A stretch of 64,000 nucleotides of DNA from JAIYCX01 sp964353175. GTDB lineage: Bacteria > Bdellovibrionota_C > UBA2361 > SZUA-149 > DAOLCO01. Position 1 is the first letter of the stretch. Every line of letters begins with the position of its first letter. The stretch lies in the NCBI GenBank assembly GCA_964353175.1, contig CAYGUX010000002.1, positions 217,522 through 281,521 on the forward strand. Direction: 5' to 3'. Below, piece by piece: positions 45,562-54,919 of the stretch. Below the pieces are notes generated by a model. That model was given only the letters and a program-made list of their open reading frames with translations, was not told where the DNA came from and ran no database searches. Both the position numbers and the translations under genes were made by a program.

Positions 45562-47436
45562 CTAGGATAAAGTTTGACTGTCTTTAAACTTTTCTCCCAT
45601 TTCACTTAGTCCATGTTCTAAGGCGACTTTTTCATCAAGGCCTTTTCTCTCTGCGTAGTCTCTAACTTCTTGCGTAATTTTCATTGAGCAAAATTGAGGT
45701 CCGCACATACTACAGAAATGAGACTCTTTGGCTTTTTCATTCGGTAGCGTCTCATCATGGTATTCTCTAGCAGTCTCAGGATCTAAGGATAAGTTAAATT
45801 GGTCGTTCCATCTAAACTCAAATCTAGCCTTGCTTAATGCATTGTCTCTTGCAATCGCAGCAGGGTGACCTTTTGCTATGTCAGCTGCATGGGCCGCTAT
45901 TTTGTAGGTTATAACCCCATCTCTAACGTCTTTCTTGTTAGGTAGCCCTAGGTGTTCTTTAGGGGTTACATAACAAAGCATAGCGCATCCATACCAGCCT
46001 ATCATGGCTGCACCAATCCCTGAAGTTATATGATCATAGCCAGGTGCGATATCAGTAGTTAACGGCCCTAATGTATAGAAGGGAGCTTCGTAGCAATCTT
46101 CAAGTTGTTTATCCATATTCTCTTTGATGAGATGCATAGGTACGTGACCAGGCCCCTCAATCATTACTTGAACGTCATGTTCCCAAGCAATCTTGGTAAG
46201 TTCACCAAGAGTTTTAAGTTCTGCAAACTGTGCTTCATCATTTGCGTCTTGTAGCGAACCGGGACGTAGTCCGTCTCCTAGGGAGAATGATACATCATAG
46301 GCTTTCATGATTTCGCAGATTTCTTCAAAGTGGGTATAGAGGAAGCTTTCCTTATGGTGAGTTAAGCACCATTTGGCCATAATAGAACCGCCTCTTGAAA
46401 CAATCCCAGTTAGACGTTTGGCCGTAAGTGGTACGTATCTAAGGAGAACTCCGGCATGAATAGTGAAATAATCTACACCTTGTTCTGCTTGTTCAATTAA
46501 GGTGTCTTTGTAAATCTCCCAAGTTAGGTCTTCAGCCTTGCCGTTTACTTTTTCTAGGGCTTGGTAGATTGGAACTGTTCCTACAGGGACTGGAGAGTTT
46601 CTTAATATCCATTCTCTAGTCTCATGTATGTTCTTTCCAGTTGAAAGATCCATGATAGTGTCCGCTCCCCAACGACAACCCCAAACAGCTTTTTCAACCT
46701 CCTCTTCTATACTAGAAGTCACCGCGGAATTCCCTATATTGGCGTTTATTTTGACCAAGAAATTCCTACCGATGATCATAGGCTCGAGCTCAGGATGGTT
46801 TATGTTTGCTGGGATAATCGCTCGACCTTTTGCAATTTCGCTTCTAACAAACTCTGGAGTTATTCCATCTTTAGGTATTTCTGATCCAAAACCCACCCCA
46901 GGCCAAGAAAAATAAAGCTCAGGATTAGTGGCTTTGAGTTCTTGGAACTTTTGATTTTCTCTTATCGCAACATATTCCATCTCAGGTGTGATGATACCTT
47001 GTTTAGCATAAGCGTACTGTGTAACGCTTTTACCACTGTTTGCTTTTCTAGGAAGTGGAATATTGGGAAATGTGATTGCAGATTTTTCTTTGTCTAGCTT
47101 GCTTGTAAAAGTAGAGCTAAAGCTATTAAGAAGTTCAGTGTCTTTTCTATTTTCAATCCACGGCTGTCTAATCTTTTCCAGGCCTTTATATACGTCAACT
47201 TCTACTTCTTTATCGGTATAGGGTCCAGAAGTGTCGTAAACGACTAAGCTTGGGTTAGCTTTGATTTCTTCTTGTTTTGTAAACTGATTATAACGAGTAC
47301 TAGGGTTTAGGCTGATCTCCCTCATCGCTACTTTTATGTCAGGAAACAGCTCTCCCTGCACATATACTTTTTTACTGCCTGCTAATGGTTCAGTGCTGAT
47401 AGTCGATTCTTTTGGTAGGGCGTTTGCTTTTTTCAT
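45562..47436 (-). CDS. thiC: Phosphomethylpyrimidine synthase ThiC
   Basis: 624 residues, the long form with an N-terminal domain. ESHFCSMCGPQFCSMK near residue 580 gives the CX2CX4C cluster for the radical-SAM [4Fe-4S]. Converts aminoimidazole ribotide to HMP-phosphate for thiamine. GWYGCAMLCYVTPKEHLGLP is also characteristic. ATG start. No TPP riboswitch is seen in the 300 bases upstream. Confidence 0.97.
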   Translation of the reverse strand: MKKANALPKESTISTEPLAGSKKVYVQGELFPDIKVAMREISLNPSTRYNQFTKQEEIKANPSLVVYDTSGPYTDKEVEVDVYKGLEKIRQPWIENRKDTELLNSFSSTFTSKLDKEKSAITFPNIPLPRKANSGKSVTQYAYAKQGIITPEMEYVAIRENQKFQELKATNPELYFSWPGVGFGSEIPKDGITPEFVRSEIAKGRAIIPANINHPELEPMIIGRNFLVKINANIGNSAVTSSIEEEVEKAVWGCRWGADTIMDLSTGKNIHETREWILRNSPVPVGTVPIYQALEKVNGKAEDLTWEIYKDTLIEQAEQGVDYFTIHAGVLLRYVPLTAKRLTGIVSRGGSIMAKWCLTHHKESFLYTHFEEICEIMKAYDVSFSLGDGLRPGSLQDANDEAQFAELKTLGELTKIAWEHDVQVMIEGPGHVPMHLIKENMDKQLEDCYEAPFYTLGPLTTDIAPGYDHITSGIGAAMIGWYGCAMLCYVTPKEHLGLPNKKDVRDGVITYKIAAHAADIAKGHPAAIARDNALSKARFEFRWNDQFNLSLDPETAREYHDETLPNEKAKESHFCSMCGPQFCSMKITQEVRDYAERKGLDEKVALEHGLSEMGEKFKDSQTLS

Positions 47437-47447
47437 TAAATTACTGC

Positions 47448-47672
47448 CTATATGGTCAATTTTTTGTTGGATGATAGCTTACTTAGTGTGTATTTAGCAA
47501 TATTAACAGCTATAGCAGTATTAACGACATAGAGATGCCTTAAGGCGTACTGAAATAATCGGTTTTTGGCATTTTCTAGGACCTCGTTTGGAGTTTGATT
47601 GTTTAATTTAAACCCACTAAAAATATGCCTTAAATAAATCTGTCTTCCTAGCCGACAGTTACCTTGAAGCAT
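47448..47672 (-). CDS. Doubtful small protein upstream of thiC
   Basis: 74 codons, ending 12 bases before thiC. Basic and not recognised; no ribosome site is evident before the ATG. It may be a real small gene, a leader, or chance. Listed because the thiC leader is otherwise empty. Confidence 0.3.
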   Translation of the reverse strand: MLQGNCRLGRQIYLRHIFSGFKLNNQTPNEVLENAKNRLFQYALRHLYVVNTAIAVNIAKYTLSKLSSNKKLTI

Positions 47673-47736
47673 TTAGTAGATATACTAAATTGATTCTTTA
47701 AATACTTTAAACAGCAGAAAAAGTTGAGAGGCGCGT

Positions 47737-49155
47737 ATGGCAATTAAATTAACGGTAATGCCCTTAGATATGGATCCTAGCTCCAAACCCGTTATTAAAA
47801 TTTTTAACAAAGAAGAGCTAACTCTAGGTAGGCTGCCATCAAATGATGTTGTGCTCAACCGACCAGAGGTCTCAGGTATTCATGCGCGTCTAAGAATTGA
47901 GCATGATGAGTTTGGGGAGGTTTCTAAATTATATATTACTGATTTAGGAAGTTCTAATGGAACATTGGTAGAGAAGAGCCCATTAAAAGCACGCGTCGAA
48001 GTGCAAATGATGCCCAATGAAAGAATTTTCATTGGTAGTTATGTAATTAAACCTACAACTCAGATGGGTGAGGTTGAACATGATTCTAAAACTACGATAG
48101 AAGCGCCTTCAAAAGCCAAAGTTGATGATGCTCAGTTTGCTAATAAAACACAAGCATTTGATCATGTACGATTTGAAGCTATTGGGTCTGGTGAGGCGGA
48201 AGAGTTTAATTCAGAGCAAGAAAAGGAAAAAGAAAAAATTTCTGTAAATTCTTCTCCTAACTCTCCTAAAAATGCATTTTCTTCCATTATGTTTGGTAGC
48301 GAATTTGAGGAAGAGGAGAAATCAGAGAAAGATAGTTCAGTTCTACGTTCTATGTACACTTCGCCAGTTGGTGAAAACAAGTTCAGGGAACCTGAGAAAA
48401 GACTTAGCCCTTTTGGCAGAGTGGATTTAGACGAGGAGGATGAAGAGCTTGCAGTTCGACCTAGTGTAGAAAAGACTGTAGAGGCAAGGCCTACTTGGGC
48501 TCAAGTGAAGGAAGACTTTTTGGAAAGTAACGATGAAGCGACGACATATTCTCACAAGCCAGATAGAGCTGAACCGATGTCTAATGGTGTAATGACTTCT
48601 CCAATTAGCGTAATTCCAGAAGTGAATGTCAAAGAATCTAGCTCTACAAGTGGTAATCATGTTGAAAGGTTTTCAATTCGTGTAACTGCGAGCGATGAAA
48701 GTGCAGAGGTTTTGAAAGTTCAAGCCAAGGCGTTTACTAATATTAAAGGGAAGGTTCTACATAAGGGCGCTCCTTTGGCAGGCGTGAGTATTAAGTCAAC
48801 TTCTTTTGGCCATACTACTACTGATGCTAGTGGATGTTATGAATTTAACCGAGTTCTTGAAGGGACTTCTTATAACTTGTCTTTTTCAAAGGATAAGTTT
48901 TTGATTGAGCCAAATGCATTCCAAGGTACTACCGCACTTGGCGCTTCTGAAATATTGGTACAAGCTACAAAGCTTTGTTCAATCAGAGGTGTTATCAGTC
49001 ATAATGGTAAGCCTCTTGAAGGGGTAGAGGTCTCGGCTGGAGAGCTAGGTAAGAAGGTTACTGGTCCAGACGGAGTTTATCAATTTGATAATGTGCCTGA
49101 AGGCAAGGAGTACGACTTGGTATTGTCTAAAGAGGGGTACGCTTTTCAGAGCTAA
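47737..49155 (+). CDS. FHA-domain protein with two C-terminal carboxypeptidase-regulatory-like domains
   Basis: 472 residues. FHA domain: GR (31-32), SGIHA (46-50, His after Ser) and DLGSSNGT (69-76), the phosphothreonine-binding set. A long acidic, disordered linker (about 110-330) follows, then two repeats of a carboxypeptidase-regulatory-like/CnaB-type beta domain (about 335-410 and 412-472), each with a PLxGVxxxS-type strand and a GxYxFxxVxEGxxYxL pattern. No signal peptide. Probably a scaffold reading phosphorylation. ATG start. Ends overlapping the CDGSH gene by four bases. Confidence 0.8.
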   Translation: MAIKLTVMPLDMDPSSKPVIKIFNKEELTLGRLPSNDVVLNRPEVSGIHARLRIEHDEFGEVSKLYITDLGSSNGTLVEKSPLKARVEVQMMPNERIFIGSYVIKPTTQMGEVEHDSKTTIEAPSKAKVDDAQFANKTQAFDHVRFEAIGSGEAEEFNSEQEKEKEKISVNSSPNSPKNAFSSIMFGSEFEEEEKSEKDSSVLRSMYTSPVGENKFREPEKRLSPFGRVDLDEEDEELAVRPSVEKTVEARPTWAQVKEDFLESNDEATTYSHKPDRAEPMSNGVMTSPISVIPEVNVKESSSTSGNHVERFSIRVTASDESAEVLKVQAKAFTNIKGKVLHKGAPLAGVSIKSTSFGHTTTDASGCYEFNRVLEGTSYNLSFSKDKFLIEPNAFQGTTALGASEILVQATKLCSIRGVISHNGKPLEGVEVSAGELGKKVTGPDGVYQFDNVPEGKEYDLVLSKEGYAFQS

Positions 49156-49412
49156 GTCTCTGCTAACTTCTTATGCATCCCGTCACAGAACGGTTCTTTA
49201 TTAGAGCGTTTACAGGTACAGAATGCGTAGGTTTTGGCTTCTATGATGGTGAATTCAGTTGGACTGAATTCAGTCCCTTTATGAGAGCCATCGCAAAATG
49301 GTTGGTTCTTAGATTCTCCACAAGAGCAATAATAGTAAACACCAGGGGTCATCTCTAGTTTAATAGATTTTGTTCCAGCAATTTTTGCGTTGGTTTGTTT
49401 TAGGTCGCTCAT
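49152..49412 (-). CDS. Dual CDGSH iron-sulfur protein
   Basis: 86 residues from the ATG at 49410-49412; a longer TTG start at 49442 would place the operator-like palindrome inside the gene. Two CDGSH motifs: CSCGESKNQPFCDGSH and CTCKRSNKEPFCDGMH, each with three Cys and one His for a [2Fe-2S] cluster, as in Miner2/type 3 CDGSH proteins. Redox or cluster-transfer role. Confidence 0.9.
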   Translation of the reverse strand: MSDLKQTNAKIAGTKSIKLEMTPGVYYYCSCGESKNQPFCDGSHKGTEFSPTEFTIIEAKTYAFCTCKRSNKEPFCDGMHKKLAET

Positions 49413-49420
49413 TTTAATGG

Positions 49421-49445
49421 TTCTTGAATTGAATTTATTCAAGAA
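49421..49445. promoter_or_regulatory. Palindrome upstream of CDGSH gene
   Basis: TTCTTGAAT (49421-49429) and ATTCAAGAA (49437-49445), perfect 9-base arms around 7 bases, nine bases before the CDGSH start. Operator-like; regulator unknown. Confidence 0.45.
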
Positions 49446-49462
49446 GGGTAGCTTAAATCAGC

Positions 49463-49750
49463 TTAGGCAACAACAGAAATATAGCCTTTGCCTTGAGTGT
49501 CTTTTTTATCTTTTGGTTCACTGCGAGGTTTTTCGCTTTCGAAACTAGAATCTACTTTTTTAGCACTACCAGATGAAGCAGTTCTAGCTCCGGAAGATAC
49601 TTGGGCTACTGCTGCTTGTGTGTTTTGTGAGGGTAGGCTTGTTTGAGATTGCCTCACACTGGGGTCAGCATTAGCACCTCTTTGAGGGACAAGTTGTTGA
49701 CCTAAGACGCTACTAGTAGCCGATGATATTGTAATACTTCCATAACTCAT
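49463..49750 (-). CDS. Low-complexity hypothetical protein
   Basis: 95 residues, rich in S, Q, A and K, with a GKGYISVVA end resembling small conserved proteins that finish in a hydrophobic strand. Probably disordered. ATG start; same strand and just upstream of the CDGSH gene. Confidence 0.5.
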   Translation of the reverse strand: MSYGSITISSATSSVLGQQLVPQRGANADPSVRQSQTSLPSQNTQAAVAQVSSGARTASSGSAKKVDSSFESEKPRSEPKDKKDTQGKGYISVVA

Positions 49751-50055
49751 ACTAAGATAGTCGGGATAGTCGCAGGATAACTTTAGGGATTTGCTCGTTT
49801 ATATTTTAATGTAGATTTTATCGGTTTTTCAATGTTGTCGTAGTCCTCAGGGCATGGTGCAATTGCGTAGTTTAAAGGCTTTAAAGTTGTAAGTAGTTGA
49901 TATTATTGGCATTGGTATGTCTTGGTTGTTGTGGGTTTTTTAGAGTATTGGGAATTATCACTTACTTTTGGATTGGAGCGGGGCTACTCTGGTTCTAAAT
50001 CTATTAAATCTGTGGTAAATTATCGGCTTTATAGATCTAAATAACTGTAGTGTAA
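49751..50055. other. Divergent intergenic region
   Basis: 305 bases between the low-complexity protein and nifS. AT-rich; promoters are presumably here. No RNA gene, IscR-type box or long repeat is recognised. Confidence 0.35.
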
Positions 50056-51231
50056 ATGTATTGGGACGCTAATGCCTCTAGTGCTCTTAGGCCGTGTGTG
50101 CTTGAGGGTATAAGCGGGTTTATATCAAATTTCAAAGTCGCAAACCCTTCAAGTATTCATAGTGAGGGAAGGGTTGCTCGTGCCTTGCTTCGTACTGCTC
50201 GGGAAAGTATTCATGCTTATTTATTTAGGGATAGGCCTGAAACTAAGGCTCAGATAGTATTTACTTCTGGTGGGACAGAAGCTTGTAACAGCATGATCGA
50301 GGGATTCTTAAGAGGGGAACGAGAAGGTCATATATTATCTTCTGCCATTGAGCATCCAGCGATGATGCAGTGTATAGATAGATATGCAGAAAATGGATTT
50401 TCCGTAGAGTATATTGGTACTAGTGATCAAGGTATTGTGAGCGTCGATGCTTTTTTAAATAAACTAAGGCCAAACACTAAGCTTGTTAGTCTCATGTACG
50501 CGAATAATGAAAGTGGAGCGATTCAACCTATCCTTGATCTTGCTAGTGCCCTTAGAAAGCGGGGTTACGATGGCCTTATAGTATCTGATACAACTCAAGC
50601 CATCTCTAAGTCAGATATATCAATCTCTAAATTGTTTCTAGCTGGAGTGGATGCTGTTACTCTCTCTGGTCATAAACTTGGTACGGTCTCAGGAATCGGG
50701 GCATTAGTCTTAAACCAAGAATTAAGCTGTCGAACCTACAATCCTTTGATTATAGGCGGAGGTCAGGAGAGTAAGTTGCGTGGTGGAACTGAGTTCATTC
50801 TTGGTGCGCATTTATTAGGCTTAGTTTGTAGGGAATTATGTGAAGTAGGGGAAAGAGAGAGAGAGAATCGAAAAGCACTAACAAATCTTTTTAAGAGTCT
50901 TATACTTTCTAAAATTGCAGACGTCAGTATCCTTACTCCTGACCTTGGGTCAGGAGTATCTTTGGATAATACTTTATTTATAAGATTTATAGGCTGTAGG
51001 GCTGATGATCTCGTCGTAGCCTTAGATGTTAATGGGATTTCAACCTCCGTAGGATCAGCTTGTTCTTCAGGTAAACAAGAGGTTTCTAGGGTTGCTTTAG
51101 AAATGGGTTTTACTAAGGAGGAAGCTAGAGAGTGTATCAGAATTAGTTTTGATTGGGATATTAATGAGAGTGAAATGATACCTGGTATAGAGATACTTGC
51201 GAGTACGCTTGAAAATATGAGAGGAGCCTAA
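50056..51231 (+). CDS. Cysteine desulfurase (NifS/IscS family)
   Basis: 391 residues. PLP lysine K207 in LSGHKLG and the catalytic cysteine C336 in GSACSSGKQE on the long loop (class I). Takes sulphur from cysteine for delivery to partners. Sits one base before mnmA, so its likely customer is tRNA 2-thiouridylation. ATG start. Confidence 0.93.
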   Translation: MYWDANASSALRPCVLEGISGFISNFKVANPSSIHSEGRVARALLRTARESIHAYLFRDRPETKAQIVFTSGGTEACNSMIEGFLRGEREGHILSSAIEHPAMMQCIDRYAENGFSVEYIGTSDQGIVSVDAFLNKLRPNTKLVSLMYANNESGAIQPILDLASALRKRGYDGLIVSDTTQAISKSDISISKLFLAGVDAVTLSGHKLGTVSGIGALVLNQELSCRTYNPLIIGGGQESKLRGGTEFILGAHLLGLVCRELCEVGERERENRKALTNLFKSLILSKIADVSILTPDLGSGVSLDNTLFIRFIGCRADDLVVALDVNGISTSVGSACSSGKQEVSRVALEMGFTKEEARECIRISFDWDINESEMIPGIEILASTLENMRGA

Positions 51232-51232
51232 G

Positions 51233-52321
51233 ATGAGCGATAAGATTGTTTTAGCAATGAGTGGCGGTGTCGATTCTTGCTCCGCTGGTATTCTTCTTTC
51301 TAGAGAGGGATATGACGTAATCGGCGTATCTATGCAGGTATGGGACTACAAAAATCATGGAGGGAATTCAACAAGAGCTACTTGCTGTTCTCCTAGTGAT
51401 TTTGATGACGCAAGAAAAATCTCAGAAAAATTCAATTTCCCCTTTTATGTATTTGATTTTGAGGATTCTTTTAAGAAGAATGTAATTGATAAGTTTGTGA
51501 ATACCTATTTGGATGGGAAAACTCCTAACCCATGCTTAGATTGTAATAGGAAGGTTAAGTTTCATGAACTTAGAAATAGAGCGAAAGCATTCGGCGCGAA
51601 AGGTGTAGCTACAGGGCACTATGCAAGAATCAGAGAAAAAGCTGATCAGTCATTAGGACTTTACACAAGTAAGGATACTGAAAAGGATCAAAGTTATTTT
51701 CTTTATGCTTTGAGACAAGAGGAGCTAAAGGAAACTTATTTCCCAGTCGGTGATATGGTTAAGGAAGAGGTACGAGAGGTGCTTAGATCTGAGGGTTTTA
51801 GTATCGCTAGCAAGGCTGAAAGCCAGGACATCTGTTTTATTAGTTCAAGTGTTACAGATTTTATTAATAAACGCGGTGGTCCTGATAGGAGCGGAGAAAT
51901 CATTTCATCTGATGGTAAAAAGGTAGGCGAGCATGGTGGAATCTATAACTATACTGTAGGTCAAAGAAAGGGTTTAGGTGTTAGCGCTAAAAATCCTCTT
52001 TACGTTTTACAGATTAAGCCGGAAGATAATTCTGTTGTAGTTGGTGAGAAAGAGGAATTGGAAAGATCAGATTTTTATCTCTCTAATGTGAGTTTTGTTA
52101 GTAGCAGCCCTAGTACAAAACCTTTTAGAAGTAGAATAAAGATGAGATATCGCCATTCTGGGGTAGATTGTCTGGTGACTCCCTTAAAGGGAGATAGGGC
52201 TTATGTTCAGTTCTTAGATTCTTGGAGCCCCGTAAGTCCAGGGCAAGCGGGAGTCTTATATAGCCTTGAATCAGAGCCTGATGGGGCCGTCGAAGTATTG
52301 GGTGGTGGTATTATTGAGTAA
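51233..52321 (+). CDS. mnmA: tRNA-specific 2-thiouridylase MnmA
   Basis: 362 residues. PP-loop AMSGGVDSCSAG (8-19), catalytic C101 in NPCLDCNRKVKFHEL, and second catalytic C201 in SQDICFISS. Forms s2U34 in Glu, Gln and Lys tRNAs using sulphur from the adjacent desulfurase. ATG start one base after that gene. No clear terminator. Confidence 0.96.
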   Translation: MSDKIVLAMSGGVDSCSAGILLSREGYDVIGVSMQVWDYKNHGGNSTRATCCSPSDFDDARKISEKFNFPFYVFDFEDSFKKNVIDKFVNTYLDGKTPNPCLDCNRKVKFHELRNRAKAFGAKGVATGHYARIREKADQSLGLYTSKDTEKDQSYFLYALRQEELKETYFPVGDMVKEEVREVLRSEGFSIASKAESQDICFISSSVTDFINKRGGPDRSGEIISSDGKKVGEHGGIYNYTVGQRKGLGVSAKNPLYVLQIKPEDNSVVVGEKEELERSDFYLSNVSFVSSSPSTKPFRSRIKMRYRHSGVDCLVTPLKGDRAYVQFLDSWSPVSPGQAGVLYSLESEPDGAVEVLGGGIIE

Positions 52322-52624
52322 GTGCTTCAATTTTATTAAGTTTTTTATACTTTTTTAAGTATTAATAAATGTCACTTTCTTTAGTATTGCTATCATAAGT
52401 GTTTATAGGCTGTTAGAGAGTGGCCCATTAAATTAGTAATAATGGTAGGCTTTATGGGACGGCGGGGAAGTTTTATGATATAGAGACCCATGTTGAATTT
52501 CATAACTTATGTTTTAAGCAAAAGTGGAAATGCAATTTGGGGATAAAAGTATCTATATAAATTCCCCTAAGATTATAAGTTTAGGAATTGGTAAATAGGT
52601 TTTTCTTGGGAAGATAGCACAGAG
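52322..52624. other. Intergenic region after mnmA
   Basis: About 300 AT-rich bases. A weak ATACTT/AAGTAT stem (52345-52360) and a GGGGA/TCCCC stem (52538-52567) are visible; no gene seen. Confidence 0.35.
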
Positions 52625-52852
52625 TTAGCGGAAGGTAATAACTTCTTTCTCTACCTCTTTTCTATCCAATGATTTTCCTAGAAAAATCCCTGCACGAGTT
52701 ATAATTGCGATAGCAATAATAAACATACCAATGAATAAATTCAATTCGCGTATCTGAATGTGCTGAATGTATTGCTCAGTTACAAGCGAAGCTAAAAGAA
52801 AGCAGTAGTGGATCGCCTTGTAGAGCGGTGTTGCTAGCTTGTTTATAGGAAT
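52625..52852 (-). CDS. Small two-helix membrane protein lacking a standard start
   Basis: A clean 75-codon frame on the minus strand with two hydrophobic helices (LYKAIHYCFLLASL and LNLFIGMFIIAIAIITRAG) and a charged C-terminus (KSLDRKEVEKEVITFR). No ATG/GTG/TTG lies at the beginning; only ATT at 52850-52852 would give the whole frame, and a TTG mid-frame gives about 40 residues. It ends near the rnc leader. Real but decayed, or ATT-started, or chance. Confidence 0.35.
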   Translation of the reverse strand: MPINKLATPLYKAIHYCFLLASLVTEQYIQHIQIRELNLFIGMFIIAIAIITRAGIFLGKSLDRKEVEKEVITFR

Positions 52853-52872
52853 GAAATATTGGGAGAGTCGTT

Positions 52873-53973
52873 ATGCGTATAATTAGACCAGGTGCCTTAG
52901 GCCCTGAAACTAAGGCACCTAGGAAAAAGTCTTCTAGAGAATCTAATAAGGATTATAGAGAGGATGAAGGACAAAAAAATGAATTGCCTTTTGAAGTATG
53001 GGATGACTACCTTCCATATAAGCCAGTTGCTAAGAAAAAAGAATATCAAAAGGGCGCTGGGAATAGAATGGTTCCTAAAACCACTCAAGGGAGTAAATCT
53101 ACTAAGTCTAAAGCATATTTAGAGCGTGAGAGGAATGAATCTGTAGAATTCAATGACCGTAACTCTCAGGAAGGTCCTAAGTATGAATCACGCGTAGATT
53201 TTGAGTCCCTAGAAGCGGCATTTGGTTATACTTTTAGTGATAGGTCTCTTTTAATTCGTGCATTGACCCATCGATCCGCTTTAGGTTTTAAGGAGCGGGC
53301 AGATTATGAAAGATTGGAATTCCTAGGAGATGCTGTACTCGATCTAAGTGTAGCTCATCTTCTAAGTGACCTTCATCCCGAAGCAAGAGAGGGTGAACTG
53401 TCAAAAATGCGAGCGGCACTTGTAAATACTCAAGCCTTGGCTGTTATCGCGAAGGAGTTTAACGTGAGTCCTTTTGTTAAGCTTGGTAGAGGTGAACTAT
53501 CCGCTGGGGGAGCTGAAAGGCCTTCTATACTTGCGGATGTTATGGAAGCAATTATCGGTGCTGTCTATAGAGATAGTAATTATGAGACTGCATTAGCACT
53601 TGTTGAACGTATGTTTGGTAGTGCTTTAACTGAGGTTACGCCATTTGATCCTAAAACTGAGCTTCAAGAAGTTTTACATGCTTCTGGAAGTGAGCCTCCT
53701 ACATATTTGTTGGAGTTAGTTGAGGGCCCAGAACACGCACCGACGTTTGTAACGGTTGTGTATGTAGATGGTCAGATTGTGGGTAGAGGAAAGGGATCAA
53801 CCAAGAAGGCTGCGCAACAAGAGGCTGCCGCATTTGCACTACGATTAATGATGTATGATGGCGTTCCAGTTGAAGTTAAAAAAGGACAGGACTTCTATAT
53901 TGAACAGGGATTTTTAGTCCCATCTGGCGCAGATATAAAAAGAAAGCCATTATTGGATCAGGAAAAGGGATAG
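52873..53973 (+). CDS. rnc: Ribonuclease III with N-terminal extension
   Basis: 366 residues, about 130 longer than usual. The first 110 residues are charged and probably disordered. The nuclease domain has ALTHRSA and ERLEFLGDA (146-154, catalytic E149 and D153); a dsRBD follows from about 255 (PKTELQEVLH, GKGSTKKAAQQEAA). Processes rRNA precursors and dsRNA. ATG start. First of rnc-era-der. Confidence 0.95.
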   Translation: MRIIRPGALGPETKAPRKKSSRESNKDYREDEGQKNELPFEVWDDYLPYKPVAKKKEYQKGAGNRMVPKTTQGSKSTKSKAYLERERNESVEFNDRNSQEGPKYESRVDFESLEAAFGYTFSDRSLLIRALTHRSALGFKERADYERLEFLGDAVLDLSVAHLLSDLHPEAREGELSKMRAALVNTQALAVIAKEFNVSPFVKLGRGELSAGGAERPSILADVMEAIIGAVYRDSNYETALALVERMFGSALTEVTPFDPKTELQEVLHASGSEPPTYLLELVEGPEHAPTFVTVVYVDGQIVGRGKGSTKKAAQQEAAAFALRLMMYDGVPVEVKKGQDFYIEQGFLVPSGADIKRKPLLDQEKG

Positions 53974-53977
53974 TTTT

Positions 53978-54919
53978 ATGAATACTGCTGCAGAGAAAAA
54001 AGTCGGCGTAGTTTGTTTATTTGGTGAAGCGAATGCTGGTAAATCTAGCTTACTAAATAAGATTATCGGTAAAAAAGTAAGTATTACAACTTATAAGCCT
54101 CAGACCACAAGAAATAGTATTCGAGGGATATTTAATGATGAAGGTTCGCAAATTGTATTTGTTGATACGCCTGGTGTCTATCGAGCGATGCATAGGGGAG
54201 CGATGACAAGTTTCATGCGACATGAGATAAGAGATAGCGTCAGTACGAGTGATATTCCAGTATTAGTTCTTGATGCTCAAAAAATAATGACATCTAGGAG
54301 CGCAGTTGAATCAATTAAGACTACTTTAAAAGAAGCTCTAGGTGGCGGAGAAGTCCCAGAAATAGTCGTAATCAATAAGATTGATTTAATAGATCAAAGA
54401 CAGTTACTTCCGATAATTGCACTTTTAACTTCAGAAATGTTCCCTGCTGAAAAAACAGATTGTATCCCAGTTTCTGCCAGAACAGGAGAGGGGGTCGCAG
54501 AGTTTGTTAAGGCATTGCAGTCTCGCATGGAGATTGGTCCATTGATGTTCGAAGATGATATTTATAGCGAGGAAAGTGACGAAACTTTTTACGCAGAAAT
54601 AGTAAGAGAAAAAGCCTTTTTACTACTTAAAGAAGAGCTACCATATAGACTAGGAGTAGTGTGTAGAGGTCAAGAGGAGTCAGATAGTATGCTTTCTATC
54701 TTTATGGATATATTAGTGGAAAAAAGTAGTCAGAAGGCAATCGTGATTGGAAAGGGTGGGGAAATGTTAAAGACCATCGGGACCAATGCGCGAGTTGAAT
54801 TAGAAAAGATTTTCGGAACTAAGGTTTGTTTAAAACTTCACGTGAAAGTGGAAGAAAAGTGGACCGAGTCTGATGAGGGATTAAGAAAATTGGGTTATCA
54901 AAGGGCATTAAGATTATGA
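53978..54919 (+). CDS. era: GTPase Era
   Basis: 313 residues. Walker A GEANAGKSSLLN (first residue of the canonical GxPNVGK changed to GEANAGK), DTPG, NKID, and a C-terminal KH domain with VIGKGGEMLKTIG. Assists 30S maturation by binding the 16S 3' end. Four bases after rnc; overlaps der by ATGA. Confidence 0.95.
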   Translation: MNTAAEKKVGVVCLFGEANAGKSSLLNKIIGKKVSITTYKPQTTRNSIRGIFNDEGSQIVFVDTPGVYRAMHRGAMTSFMRHEIRDSVSTSDIPVLVLDAQKIMTSRSAVESIKTTLKEALGGGEVPEIVVINKIDLIDQRQLLPIIALLTSEMFPAEKTDCIPVSARTGEGVAEFVKALQSRMEIGPLMFEDDIYSEESDETFYAEIVREKAFLLLKEELPYRLGVVCRGQEESDSMLSIFMDILVEKSSQKAIVIGKGGEMLKTIGTNARVELEKIFGTKVCLKLHVKVEEKWTESDEGLRKLGYQRALRL

